This document shows, piece after piece, positions 25,940 to 38,922 of a stretch of 64,000 bases of DNA. The translations under genes were made by a program, and so were the position numbers. The notes under the pieces are model-generated. The model worked only from the letters and a program-made list of their open reading frames with translations. It was not told the DNA's origin and did not search any database. The DNA comes from Varroa destructor (lineage: Eukaryota; Arthropoda; Arachnida; Mesostigmata; Varroidae). The DNA lies in assembly GCF_002443255.2 (NCBI RefSeq), contig NW_019211460.1, positions 30,717,956-30,781,955 on the forward strand, read 5' to 3'. Numbering within the stretch: position 1 is the first letter of the stretch; each line of letters begins with the position of its first letter.

Positions 25940-26960
25940 GAAAAAAAAAACGATTTATTTGATCGTCGAAAAAGTAGTTACCAGTTTTCTAGCTAGGTAG
26001 TTTTAAAGCCGCATATCTTAAGTCATAAACGTCCAAGACGCGCCATTGGAAGAAATCGCCCAAAGATGATTCTGTCAGTTTCATTCAAGAAATTTCGATG
26101 TGAAAGATGCTCCAGGCAAAGATCACCCAATTACGAAAAAAGCTGATGAAATTACTGCAAAAGTTGAGCAAGATCGATAGACACTTATTCATGACATCGT
26201 CAAGAAACTAAATATCCATTACCAAAGCCATTCGAAGAAAGCTGGATAAGAAAAAATTCAAAGTTTGATTGAAAGTCAGATTGACGCAAAAGAATCTACT
26301 CGATTATACTTCCATTCATGAAACTTAGCAAAAACGCAACGAAATCAAGCTATATGTAAATCATGAATGATGAAATGTGGATGGGATACGATAATAATGC
26401 GTAAATGAAAGATATGCTCCAAAATCTATGGCAAAAATCAGATTGGCTACTGTATGTGTTCGGTAGGATTAAATTTTCTAATTATCTATCTAACATAAAT
26501 TGCTTGATTGATTTCGACTTCTACTGTCAACAATTAATAAGATTACAGCAGTCCACTGGAAAAAAAAATCGACGGTAATTAGTGTACAGAAAGGGCATCC
26601 TCTCCCGCTATGGCAAAGGCAGACCACATACATCTTTACCTACCTGGAAGATATCGGAAGAACTTGGGTCAAAAATTTTTATGCATCCACAATGTAGCCC
26701 AAATCTTGCACCATAAACCATAAAGCCACCATCTGTTTCAGTATCCGAAAAACTTCTCTAAGTGTGCAAATTTAATGCCAATGAAAAAATACAAGAACCG
26801 CTTGCTGCAATTTTTGCTTGGAGATCACAGAAGTTCCACAATGATGATAGAAAGGTCTAACCAGAAAAATAGCAAAACGTCACGCGTCAAATTGGCACGT
26901 ATTTGGTTGATAATTAGTATTTTGGCTTAAAAACAATAAATCTTTTTTTACCAAACCAAT
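25940..26960 (+). mobile_element. Decayed mariner (irritans-type) transposon
   Basis: Translated fragments in shifting plus-strand frames follow the order of a mariner transposase. A segment near 26092-26178 reads NFDVKDAPGKDHPITKKADE then a KVEQDR motif, followed by an HDIVKKLNIHYQ helix-turn-helix remnant (about 26190), an NDEMW segment (about 26365) and a DFYCQQL segment (about 26515). GKGRPHTSL (about 26618) stands where DNARPHTS is expected, and MHPQCSPNLAP lies at about 26680. Many stops and frameshifts break the frame. The second catalytic aspartate is lost and the third is replaced by a stop, so no active transposase is possible. Exact ends and the TA target duplication were not identified. 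Confidence 0.85.
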
Positions 26961-28732
26961 ATAATTGATTAGAAGATAATTGGCACATCAAAGAGTAATT
27001 TCTATATCGTTTCCTACAATCTTTGTATTGTATAAATTCTTACTAATTCCAAAACCATTTTTAAAGTGAGGAATTCTTCCTTTTTGTGCATGATATATGT
27101 TTTTGAACTCCAATTTGAGACTTAAGTTTTCGCGAATCTAAAAAAATGCTTCATTAGAATAATAAGTAAAGCTTCGAGAAGTAATTGTTACAGAAGTCTG
27201 CATGCCTCGTTCGTTCTAGCCTCAACCGGACCACATACATTTAATATTTAAAAGAAATATACAACCTACTTTAAAAAACCTACGAATGTAGTCGAAATCT
27301 GGGCAAAACTTGATTAGGTAAATCGGACTAAATCGTAATTAGGTAAATCGGGTCTTTTCCCTAAAGGCGATACTTTCGATTCTCGGAATACTCATAGTGC
27401 CAGAAAACCTAAACAAAGAATTTATTCTTTTAGTTCGAGCTCGTTTAGCGCATTAATTGCCCTATTTCCAGCAACGAAAAGACACATCTCTAAGATGAAA
27501 GGAATTGGAATTATAATTGGGTCAGTCGTCAGAAACCAGTGTTTGAGAATGTAATTTAAGAATTGAAAATCGATTGCTACAAAAATTCTATGCGCTTTGT
27601 GTTAGCGACGAATTATTAGTTTCTGCTCTTTATGATTTTTCGAGTTCGCCAAATTTGTAGATGAAAAGCCGATCTGAATTATGTTTAGATAGCGTTCAAA
27701 TAGCAGTCATCATCACTGAGTAGTCATTGCGAAAGCCAGAGCATGTCTTTGGATAGCTAAAACCGGGAAAAAAAGTATATCTTTTGTGCTGTTCTTCTAC
27801 AGACCTTGTTTAATCTCATAAAAATTATTTTTTCATATAATTAATTATACGAATTTATGCTGTGAATAGTTGTTTATTTTGCAGACGTGGCTACATTTGT
27901 TGATAAACTGTTTCGATATGCCGTGGATTCGTATCTAGTGGTGGGATATTTGTTTTCATAGAGCTCACGGACTTGATATGATTAAAAAAATGAATCACTG
28001 TTAAATAATTCCATCAATAGAATCCATGTAGTTATGGACTAAGTAATTTGGCTGACGTGTTCACGGAACACTTTTAAGTGATACATACGACAATTGAACA
28101 CACTACAAACAAATTAACCCCACAAGATTATGGCAAAATGTATTGTTCTGTAAAAAATGTTTAATTTATTGCACGGAAGAAGGTCCCTGGATTTCCATTC
28201 ATAATAGCATGCCATAAATAGTTATACTTTTCATTTTCAAACGTTTTAGTTACGAATTGGTAAATTACCGCAAGGCCTCTGCCGTGTGACTCAAAACGTC
28301 CGCCAGTGCCGTTATCGCATGCTTTGCGATAAGACGGACTGGATATCGTTTTGCACTGACTAAATATGTTACTGTCATTCAATTAAGTTCGTATACTCTA
28401 TTTCAAATGTTTGAGCACTTTCTATTCGACATTGAATCTAAATGGAGTTATCTATCGATAGCACTGTCTGAGGCAACAACCAGCTCTACGAATTTTCGTT
28501 CGTCCAATCTATTTTGTTCAGAATTTCTACCGCACTATCTTTTTTTGCTGTCAGCATCGAACCCCTTTCTTGCAGCCTTGATAAAAAAGTGCGCCTTTTC
28601 GCTCATTTCTATCAATGAATAGTCACATCTTCATTTTCTTAGATTTGTTTGCTATTTTCAACCCGATCGAGGTAGAAGTGTCTTGTAGCATTCACGATGA
28701 GCCCGTTGCTAACTCTGTGATTCGCTCGCCAC
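26961..28732. other. Downstream flank of the peroxidase gene
   Basis: AT-rich sequence between the mariner relic and the peroxidase stop codon. On the minus strand a possible polyadenylation signal (AATAAA, plus-strand TTTATT) lies at 28165-28170, which would give a 3' UTR of about 560 bases. No other gene is seen. Confidence 0.4.
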
Positions 28733-31700
28733 TTAAGCGAACAAAGCTTCGATATCTGCTTCCAGAGTAACCGGTTCATCTGCAGGCGAGAATCGCTTAA
28801 CCGGTTTGCCTGAAACAAAAACACAGACAAAACGATCGACTGTTTCTATGCTTTTCTCTTGTAACGAACAGCAGTAACGCAGATGCATACACAGTGAAAT
28901 AGGTGCGTACAATAGTTTATGTTTACTCTTGGTCAGCCTTGAGATATGAAATATCGTGTATATCATTTGAGAACTACTTCAGCAAAAAAGAAAATCTTAA
29001 TGACAATAAGCGCTGACACCTGGAGTTTTGCGTGCTATTTCATGTGTGCAGATTCAATGTCAGTAGGGTACTGCCTATAGTCTAACGAAGAACGTAATCC
29101 CTAACCTTAGCTTACTGTTGGCGACATCGCCCATAGTGATAAAATCATGTGTAAATGCCACGTTATTCAATTAAACAGGATATCATTAACTGAAAAGCAT
29201 GACCCGATCCGAATTTCGAGGAAATTCGTAATAAAAGGAGAGACAAAAGGAGAGAAGTATAAAAATGCAAATCCATCTGTGCTCTATTCCAGATAATAAA
29301 ACAACCTTCTTTATTGATAAGAAATTTGGTGAAGTTCCACTTTATGGCATCGATAAGAAAGCCATGCTGCTCTTTTTTTAGATACACCCAAAGTGGTTCT
29401 GCGTGCGAGCCGTTCACGTTAATCTGCAACAAACGCATCACATATTAATTACTATTGTAATGCATATAAACTATTTTCACGCATACAATCCATGTGTAAA
29501 AACTAGTAATTTGTAATGCATGGACATTTATTGACCAACAAGCCGTTACATAAACGATGAGCCACATTTAGTAAATGTTACAAATGTCGTATTCAAATCT
29601 ATCTTTAAACGCTTCTAGGAACAGTACTTGACTGTCGGCGCTGTTACGAAGGGATAATTCTATCGAGGCGCCTTTATTCGCGAAGCAACTCCAGCTCAAA
29701 ACGGCACGTAAGGCGACTTAGTTTCATCATAATGCGTCACCACGTTTGAATCTTACCGCGGAACAGATACCCCAGTCTAGCTTTATACGGCTCATAATAT
29801 TGGTGCTATTAAATCATATGATCTCATTCAAATGCCTTTTCACCTTTTTGAACATGTCGAACGTGACGTTATACTTCAATGAGCAGAATTCTTTGATTTC
29901 TCGTTCATTTCCGGGCTCCTGTGATTTAAACTGATTGCACGGAAAGCCGAGAATAGCGAAGCCCTAAAATGAATTAGAGATTAATCATATTAAAATTCTT
30001 AATTTATCTAAAGACTCCCTAATTCTGCGCCGCACGCGCCGTACGATACAATCGACAATGCAGTCCTGCGAGTTTCTCTTCTTAAACCGAGCTACAAACA
30101 CTGGTTCATACATAAGTTTGTGTAATCTGTTGATAAAAAAAATCGGGTATTCCTCGCATACGTACGGTCACTGATTGAAAGTGAAACAGAACACTATATA
30201 TACACTACGTCGGCATATAAATCATGATGATCGCAGACATAAAATATCTTTTTTAAAAATTGTCGTTCACCAGAAATAGATCAGTCAACCACAGATACGA
30301 TGATAATCGAGCAAACCGATTCGTAGTCATCACTCGTTATCATATGCGATGTCTAGCAAATAAATCTCGTTTGAACAATCCTACAAAACTTCAGATAAGA
30401 GTCGGTATTGGAGCACAGTACAATAACCTACTCGGTCCTTGTACTTCTGGTGTAACTTCTCAAGGCCTTCATATTGTCCGGTATAGCCGCACTTCGACGC
30501 GACGTTTACGATAAGTACGACCTGCAAGACAAAAATAATAACGATTTCATTATTATACCGGTGATGGTGAGTCAGCAGTACAGTAAAGTTTGTCGTATTA
30601 CGCGTTCATAGTGAATGTGGAACTCACCCCTTTCGTGCAAGCTTGATATTTTCCTAATTTAACTGTCCATTAAAAATATTTAATAATTGTTTATGGATTC
30701 AATATAGTGCATTCTAAGGCTATTCCTTTACGATTAAACAACGATCTTGAAGGCAAATAAGTGTCCCAAAGAAGCCACTCGTAAATTCGAAAGAAGCGAT
30801 GAGCGTTCTTTGAGTTGTTGAATGTTGCATAAAAGTCACTGAGTAAGCCCATTGAGTAGTCATAATTTCTAATTGATCTGAATTCGGTTGGTTAACATCG
30901 CCGCTAAGGGTATCGTTATTAACTGGATGTTTTGGTAGAATAACCTAGGTCTCTAATATAATAATCAGGCTCACTAATATGGAATCAGTCAAGTATGCTA
31001 AAGCAACGCCATCTACGTGATTCTCCGTGCGAAGAAATTTATGTCGATTTTGATTAGGAAATATTTTTACTAATACAATAATGCTCTTGTTACGATAATT
31101 AGATAGGTAAATTAGTTAGTTTAACTAGTTGACTTTTCGTGTGTGTGCGTTAGTCCTCGATTTGACCGAGCAGGTTCTGTTCGTGTTTTTTACTGCTGGT
31201 GGGCATTGAATCGGATGACCGACTGCCATTTTGGTTCAAACTAAAAAATGCTGAAAGCATATAATTATGAGATGACAGCTTTTTATATACCACTGTTATT
31301 TCCAAAACGCATGTGGAATACTTTGATAAAAACAAATTATATTTAGCAAAATCGAGAAAATCCCTGATCGTTACAGTTTTTCCCGTAAACTGCACACTAC
31401 CAACTAAATGCATTTAGGCCATTATTAAAACCACGTTACTGGCTTCGAAAAGTGCTTATATTAAAGTAATTCGACTTTTTATACAAACAATTGAAGGCTA
31501 GCTATACTTTGGTATGTCTCCCCTGTCAAATCGACGGCCCAGCGTAAGAGTCTCAACTCCTATAAAAATAACCGTACGGTTCCTATTAATTGCTACTGTT
31601 CGTCATTACCGTTTAAGAATTTCATTCAGTTATGGTCCGAGAGAATGTCTTGTTTACAATAAGGAATTAACAAAAACCCAGCGAATCTTACGGACTGCTC

Positions 31701-31936
31701 AAAGAAGTTTGACTTTACCTTAGTTTCACTATGTATTATTGCTGTATTATTCTACTAATTTAGAATGTTTTTATTCATTTGTGTACTTTCTTCTTAATGC
31801 AGTGAGTGAACAGGCTGTGTAATAATAGTTCACTGACCTTTCCCCTGTATTTATCAAGCTTAACTTCATCCCCATCGATGTTCTTTACAGTAAACTCGTA
31901 AATGGATGTCGCTTTTTTTGGATCAACTTCGGCCAT
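28733..31936 (-). CDS. Gpx: Glutathione peroxidase, cysteine type (five exons, complete)
   Basis: Reduces hydrogen and lipid hydroperoxides. Exons on the minus strand are 31936-31838, 30521-30432, 29963-29844, 29423-29306 and 28809-28733, each bounded by AG and GT with matching phases (0, 0, 0, 1), giving 167 aa, close to the usual 165-170. Family motifs appear in order: [32 protein letters not shown] and a terminal KPVKRFSP region. Catalytic residues by position are Cys44, Gln78, Trp132 and Asn133. The active site codon is TGC, so Cys and not selenocysteine. Cys90 (in IKEFC) matches the resolving cysteine of yeast Gpx3-like and insect enzymes, so thioredoxin is the likely reductant (inference). 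An upstream in-frame ATG would add 18 residues, and I chose the internal MAEVDP start by family length. The exon 4 donor is GTTGTT, a weak site. Confidence 0.93.
31150..31250 (-). other. Possible terminal exon nested in the peroxidase intron
   Basis: After an acceptor-like GCTTTCAG on the minus strand the frame reads [19 protein letters not shown] and continues for about 14 charged residues to LLGQIED and a stop. The polar, charged composition is unlike the chance frames around it. It could be an alternative last exon or belong to another minus-strand gene. No partner exon was found, so this may be coincidence. Confidence 0.2.
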
Positions 31937-31989
31937 CTCAAACAACTGGCAATCAGTGACAGACGGTTTTAAACTTCGTTCTACCACAA

Positions 31990-33252
31990 AGGTTCGCAGT
32001 AGGTTTGATTGTTCCTATTGCGCATTAGTGCGACGCGTCACTAACACTTGGATCGATCTGCTTGTGAAGCGCTTTTGATTCTTGCTAACCACGTGGAGAG
32101 GTAAAAAAAAAAAAACATCAAATCGAAAAGTACTCGATTCTGCCACGTAAGTGTGTTTGGCAACAGTTCGTAGTGAACGATCTGCCCCGACACTAATCGA
32201 CGGAAAGGAGAAGTCCTAATCCGCAGATCATTGGACCACTACTCTCGTAGGTTACTGCAGTACCCTTTTTGCTATAGCTGTTGCTAACGAAAGTGGCTCA
32301 CTCGTGTTGTGAACATAGCTTTTTTTGGCCTTTTGATATCTGCTGTTATTTAAAATGAGCATTTAATCCTCAAAAGAGGAGTAGCATATGATTCAAGTTT
32401 ACTATTCAATGTCGTACTTAAAATGTATTTATCTACAGTTCTGCATACGACAATGCCTGGACGGAAAATGAATTCGTGATATGTAGTGAATGTAGCCTGA
32501 TCAGTAATTAAATTTAATGTTTAAATTATGTCCGAATTATAATATTAAGGAATCCGAGATGACACTTTCGATGTAGCTGATGGCTTCGTTAATACTTCAT
32601 ATAAAATTGTGGTGCAAGCGTGCGTAGACGGGTAAAATCCAGCGCTAAGCAACAACAAAAAAAATTTTTAACTTACTTTTGCGAGACCTCTTTGGTCGTC
32701 CCAAAAATCTCAGTGACTTGGATAAATACTTCCTGCAGATGTTAACACTATTGAAAACTAGGTCTTAGCAGTAACAGTGTAGATAAACCATCTTCCAATA
32801 AGGGGTCGATACAATGAGATCTCGGTCTCTGCGTTACAGTTTTCCAACATAGTTACTTTATTTTGCTAGAAAATTTCATGGAACTGTGTACACCTCTCAC
32901 AAAATAAGGCAAATAAAATATGCAGAATATAGCATGAACAGAGTTACCGCAGCATCTACTAAGGACTCCGTAACAATCTAAACAGTTTTTGCGTGTTGTC
33001 AATTCCACCGAAAGTTATATCCCTAAACGTAGCCGCTTAATAAGATTGACATAAGATTTTATACTTTAACTTGTATCCCCAGTGTCGATTATACGCTACT
33101 ATTAAATTGACTTAGCACTAACTGAACAGCTCAGCAGTTCGGTTAGAAAAGTTTGCTCAGTACCACAATATCTATATATTTCTGTGTAGCCCGAGCAGTT
33201 GGTGTATATAGAATCTGAATATATAATTACAACACCACTATTTACCCATATG

Positions 33253-33306
<54 letters not shown>

Positions 33307-34289
33307 AAATCACACATTTCAAGGTGGTCGACTTAATGGGGATCGTTACGAAGATGAAGTATCATACGACTTGAATGAAGTGTTGGCCAGCTGCGAGTAA
33401 ATAGCTAACATCGTTTACGATTTGGAACAAAAATATATGTCCAATTGAATCAGAAGCCGTAGTCACAACAAAACATAGATGACATAATCCACATAATTAG
33501 ACAGTTTATTTAAACGTTGAATATCTTACTACAGTATCATGAATAGTAGTGATATTAGAGCGTGTTAGAACATGTTGCAAATACTGTACAATAATAGATA
33601 GTTTGCTAAATAATACTTTTGAAAATACGATGCTCCATAAAGTACACATCATAAAAGAATAAGATTGTATGAATCATTATTATTACTTTCATTATGTTAA
33701 AGTTGCCTTCTAAGTGAGATCTGCGCAAGTATACTAGGCGATTCAGTACAAAATACATAAAGATGACCTTATAGGCTTTCAAGACATGTTCTGAAACTTT
33801 GCAATACGATTCTACCTACTTACTATAAAGATCATGATTCATTGAAGTTGATTGTACCTCACGAAAGTCCCATGGGACTTTTTCCAATATCTATCTATAT
33901 TACAAAGAAACGCATTGAAGCTGATTACAAATACTGTACGATAGTACGAAAATTTACTAAATAGGGGCTTTTATGGTATGATCGCCTGTGCAGCGATCAG
34001 CATAGAACGATTGGCTATATGGAGTGCCGAACGGGTCAACGATGCAAGTTTGTGAAAAATTATGTTGAACCATAACAAAGGGAAGAATTGTTAGAATGAA
34101 TAATATAATAATTATAATTTTGTGTATTATTTGCTTACTATATGAGTAAAAAATCTTATTTGTAGAGATACGTTTAACTTGCTCTTGAACGCCAATATCG
34201 TGCTGCAGTTTCCGGGGTGTGCGAAATTTGTCAACAGCCCTCCACTCACGTTTACCTACAATATACACATACTATCAAATATCACATCT
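31990..34289. other. Intergenic, contains a TA microsatellite
   Basis: No gene supported. A minus-strand frame of 103 codons (33957-34268) lies just after the stop of the 305-codon gene and may be its 3' UTR. Short related segments recur at 33571 and 33921 (CAAATACTGTAC followed by similar bases), suggesting a small, decayed local duplication. Confidence 0.4.
33257..33302. repeat. TA dinucleotide microsatellite, about 23 units
   Basis: An uninterrupted TA run of 46 bases, the longest simple repeat in the window, flanked by TATG/TGTA on both sides. It should be length-variable between individuals. Confidence 0.97.
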
Positions 34290-35207
34290 CTAACCAAACC
34301 AGCTGCCCCATCCGCCTGCTTTCGTCTCCGTAGGTGGAATCGCGGCATCGGCGGGCTCAGTGCTTTCATTGTGTCCCCCACTAGAAGTGTCCGTTATACC
34401 CCAATCATCAACAGGGGCTTGTTTCATCGGTGTTGATGACTGTGGCCGGAGGTAGACCGAGGCCAGATCACCGATTATCTTCTGGGCGACCGAACGAACA
34501 GCTGGATCCCTAGCCGCGTTGGTAAGAACATCACTGACGGAGTTCGCTGGTAAAGCCGAATTTGTTGCAGGGTCTAACTGCTCTTGTTGCTGTGAGCCGA
34601 ACATCCAGGAGACGAACATCGAGGCCAGAGCTGACGCTGGTCCTGTCGTTAATGTAAGAGCTGGTGTCATCGTTGGCCGAATCACGGGTTTTCGTACGAT
34701 CGGTCGTTGGGTTGCTGGTTGGAACCCGCTCTGGGACCGAGTTTGTGGCTGAACCTGCTGTCGTGTAGCCGATTGAGCAGTAGATTGCTGTAACGTCACA
34801 GGCTCTTCCTGTTCAGCCGTCTGGTGTTGCTGGGGCGCCAGCTGCAAGTAGTTCTGCTGAGTCACAAGATTCTGTGATCGTTTCAGCAAATCGTCGTCGA
34901 CATTCTCTTCTTGCTGCGGTTGAAGTGGCAGTAAACTTATAGGAATGCCTGTGTCGAGTACTGGTTCTTGGTTCTGCTGCTCTTGTACAGATGATTTTAC
35001 CATTGCGTCGACTAAAAACCTTGTGAGCTGCATTGTCTGATCCCACGAGGGCAGATACCACGTTGATTGTTCCGGCTCCTCAAGTTCGTCAGTAGCGACA
35101 GCCTTTGATCGAGTTATGACAACGGATATGAGCAATATCGCAAAAATTACAAACTTCATAATGAGAGCCATTTTATCCAAGACCATTCTGCTACGGACGA
35201 CGGTCAA
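34290..35207 (-). CDS. Glutamine-rich, cysteine-free secreted protein, unknown function
   Basis: A single uninterrupted frame of 305 codons, by far the longest in the window. In-frame ATGs lie at codons 1, 8, 13 and 17. Starting at codon 17 gives a textbook signal peptide (MKFVIFAILLISVVITRSKA), so the mature chain probably begins near codon 36. Then follows an acidic stretch and a low-complexity region rich in Gln, Pro, Thr and Ser (about residues 75-175). A hydrophobic segment rich in Ala, Thr and Ser (about 180-205) comes next, then an Ala-rich region, and the chain ends in GGWGSWFG. There is no cysteine. It is probably extracellular or cuticular (inference). I do not recognise a family. 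No intron is needed, although a GTTAGA at the stop could in principle be a weak donor. Confidence 0.75.
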   Translation of the reverse strand: MTVVRSRMVLDKMALIMKFVIFAILLISVVITRSKAVATDELEEPEQSTWYLPSWDQTMQLTRFLVDAMVKSSVQEQQNQEPVLDTGIPISLLPLQPQQEENVDDDLLKRSQNLVTQQNYLQLAPQQHQTAEQEEPVTLQQSTAQSATRQQVQPQTRSQSGFQPATQRPIVRKPVIRPTMTPALTLTTGPASALASMFVSWMFGSQQQEQLDPATNSALPANSVSDVLTNAARDPAVRSVAQKIIGDLASVYLRPQSSTPMKQAPVDDWGITDTSSGGHNESTEPADAAIPPTETKAGGWGSWFG

Positions 35208-38200
35208 GACGAATTCACAGATACACCGTGCAAAAGCTCGACTCTTGCGCCAGTTGAAGGCGCTTGAAAGAACCTAGAGGCGCTATGAGATGCAATTTTT
35301 AACGTTAGTTTTGGCGATGCAAGCGCCACATGTCGAGTAAGGGTGATGAGAGAGTTGAAACTCCCTTGATTAAGAGAAGCTTCTCGGAACAATAGCTGAT
35401 GTGTTTGATGGGCGGCCCGATAGATTAAGTAGTTTCTGGACAACATATGAGATCTGACTATTCAATTAAAAACGCCATTTTTTCTGCTTTCAGTGAGCAT
35501 ACTGGTAAGGACAACTGCGCCTGAAAGAAAAATGCATTGCATTGTATACAACACCAAAAATTGACGACTATGGTCTAATCCAAGAAAGTATTGGCTAGTA
35601 AACAAGGCAGAGACATTGTTAGAATACAACTGTACATAATTTCGTGTCTATTTCTTGCTTGTTGTGCTTAAAGCTTGATGCATGTGCCAGTATTCTCTTA
35701 CTAAATTAAAGATTTCTTTTTCTCTGAAATTGTTCACAAAACTACTGTATAAGACTACCGTTAGTATTCCTAAAAGGCACACCGTAAATACTGCATTCAG
35801 TTATCTAATCTTATAGAAACAAATCTGCCAAACATAATTGCTATCCGCATGCAGATATCATACCTGACACTAGATTGGATTCTTCCAGCATACTACAAGC
35901 GTTTATAGAGAGACTTTAGTGAGTGGAAAGCAAGCAAAGTGTAATAGCTCGCACCGGAAATCTTCGCAAGAATTCCCAAAATACAACTTCTCTGTACATG
36001 TTTTATAGTTACGGTAAAGCTCGTTGGCTCAGAGTTTCGCAAAGGCCTTATAGTCATAGGAGAAATGATCGGCCAATGCGTCAACTTGTTTCTATAATAC
36101 AACACCTGGCCGATTTTTCATTTATTTTTTTTATACTGACAAGCATGTTACACTGAAAATTTATCATTTACGTTTAAACGCAATGTCTTCCGTTATAACT
36201 ACGGTTCTAGTAATCTCATTGTATGACCATGTCTATTTGATAATCGAATACGGGACAAGGGGTACTTTTTTTTTGGCTGAACATTACATGAAAACCGGCA
36301 CACCTGCATCCGATTTGAAAATCCGTTCGATTTTTTCCATTCAACGCTTTGCTGTGATCAGTTTGTTATTGTCATCGTTCGTAGCCATTATGCAGAACAA
36401 CTGAGCCATATATTTGCATAGGTAACCTTCGTTCGGAGCAAATTATTTACAAAACCGTACAACTAGAACCGTACAACTTCCGCTTTGCCATAATAAAACT
36501 AACTGGTGTTGCCTTCGTATTCGAATTCGCACGATGTCTGCATAAAAGACGAGAAATCACTAAGCATTATGTTAAGGACCGTATGCAGATACGCTAAATT
36601 TAGAAAATATGGACCCAAAGATTCTCTGAGCATATTTTTTAAGAGATCTCAACAAACCCCGCCGAAAAAAAAATGGAAATACCTGAACAGATTGGACTAA
36701 GTCGTTTTAATTTTATATAATATTACGCTGTCTTTTGTTGCTGATTTTTAGTCAACATTTTACGTTTTTCATTTGGTTTCACTGTTTTATATATATATTC
36801 AAGTGATTTCAAATTTTGAATTGCTGCGCTTAATGGTCGCCTGGTGACTGAATGAAAGCCAAAATGCACACTAGTCCACAATTTATAGATGTCTATAGAT
36901 TTACAACTACTCAATGATATTTATCATACATATCAGACTGCAAAGATAACTACTCAAGTTTATCTATAAGTTAAAAGTGTCATCGTTGTGAGAATATTAC
37001 AGATGTCATGAACAACTCAAACGACCTCAATGTAGAACGTTGGTAAACCTAAGCGGTGGTTTTAAAATAAAATTATCAAAATAAAAATTATATAAAATGA
37101 CTACTAAAATTTGCTGAATTTTAAAGCCTAAAACATAAAGTGGTAGTAAGCAAAGCGTACTTCTCAGTTTGCTCAATACTTTTTTAACGACAATCTACAG
37201 TGTCCCACAACTCTCTGTAGCTTTGCTCAGGTGTAAACTCCTGATTCTTTTCGCCCCACCTCATTAGAGTTAACTCATACTTTGCATTTGAGAAATTAAC
37301 AGTACCACGAAGTGCCAAGCCTTGAATCAACCCTTCACTTCCTTTGTGGATCTCCCTTTCTCAGAGAAAAGCGCCGTAGTAATGTGTTTGTCTACTGCAC
37401 TATAGAACGCGTATTGTTCTAGGTTTAAAACTAGCTATAGATACATTTCGTTTTCTGCTCAAAGCCAGATGTCTAAGGCAATGCCTAACGCCGGTATCAT
37501 ACGCCAAACCCGAATCATTTATTTATACGATAAGTTCCTCATACAGCATCGTCAGGGTAATGTGTGGTAGACTTACAACGCTTTTATCGACAGTTGGAAT
37601 TCAAAATATCCACTAAAAAATATTATATAATATGACTGACCTCTAGGAAAAATCTGTAATGCTCTGTACAAATAATTGATTAGTTTTTCTTAGCTTATTG
37701 AAGCTTACTTTTTGCACTTTTTTTCACACATGTAAACTTCTATCATACTTGTTTGATACTTTCGTCAACGGAGACACTCTCAGACTAAATTAGAATTTTT
37801 ATACACTGCTACCTTTATCCTAAAATGTTTTTGGTTATATATATATATTCAAATACTGGCCCAGCTCCTTTGTACGAATATATATGTAGATATATATATT
37901 AACTGCATGTACCTGTATGTACGAGAGAACGTAGGCCAATGCTTCTAGTCTTAATAACGACACATAAACGCACATTATTATATATTATATATATATTATT
38001 ATATATTACATTTATCAAAAGCGGATGATTGATATACATATATTACATGCATAGTATATGTACCTACCTTGGTTAATACACTCAGTGAGCTCTTACGCAA
38101 GCCCGCGCCCAGACTTCCATAGAATAAGCCGTTAAACGACGGAAAGTCTTCAAAAACGATGGTTGTGACTAAGTTTGGAGAAGCGGTTGATTAGCTCGTT

Positions 38201-38922
38201 TAGACCAGCTGACAAAGTAACAAATTTGAATTGTTGATTTGAGCAGTATTTTTTTTTGTTGTATTTTTTTGTGGTAGAAGTAGCTTGTTTCCAATCGTTG
38301 TTCGAGGTTAAACTGTTAAACCGGCCGGCTAGTGAGATATAAAACGTTCTCTGAGTTAGACAACGTCAAAGTCGACAACGTTTGACTAGCAGCGCGAATA
38401 CATTACTTAGTGTTTGTGATAATTATAGTAGTTTAGAGTATTTACAAGAAAATTAGTTTTATATTATCAGTCAATTACGATATTATTGTCGTGAAATTGA
38501 TATCATTTTAATCAGCTTCAAATGAGAGTCAAACAAGACCCACTTGGGTTTACATGTTACACAATGCACGTTCCCTTGTGGGCGTTCGGATTATGGTATT
38601 GTGGGAACAAATACTAGTTAAATTTTGATTTCTAACTTACGATTTTTGTATCTACATTCTAGCTATCTTGAGTCCAAGGTATTAGGCGCTAATAAAGTTG
38701 GCTTCATTCAAAAGGCAAAACAGCTACAAAATTAGCACAGTGAAGATCTTTATAGCTTATTGTTTGGGAACGATTTCTACTGCAAAAACTAGTGCGTTTT
38801 CCTGGTGCGAAAATGTGTTAGTAAAGTGAGATTCCCGTTTTTGTATATTGTTCTATATCAACGTTCACTCTCGGCCCATAACAATTGTCTTCACAGACAG
38901 AAGGCGTTTTCTCAGCATCAAC
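35208..38922. other. Intergenic between divergent genes
   Basis: This holds the 5' flanks of the secreted-protein gene (minus) and ARL2 (plus), which point away from each other. Small TA/TAT-rich tracts occur at 37835-37900 and 37975-38045. A 12-base direct repeat AACCGTACAACT occurs twice at about 36453-36480. No coding exon is supported. Confidence 0.45.

Noticed and set aside
33102..33317. Frame encoding repeated Tyr-Ile
   Set aside because: It is a direct translation of the TA microsatellite, not a protein.
33957..34268. 103-codon minus-strand frame just after the secreted-protein gene
   Set aside because: It has a hydrophobic run of Ile/Leu from AT-rich DNA, no splice support and no family; it is more likely 3' UTR.
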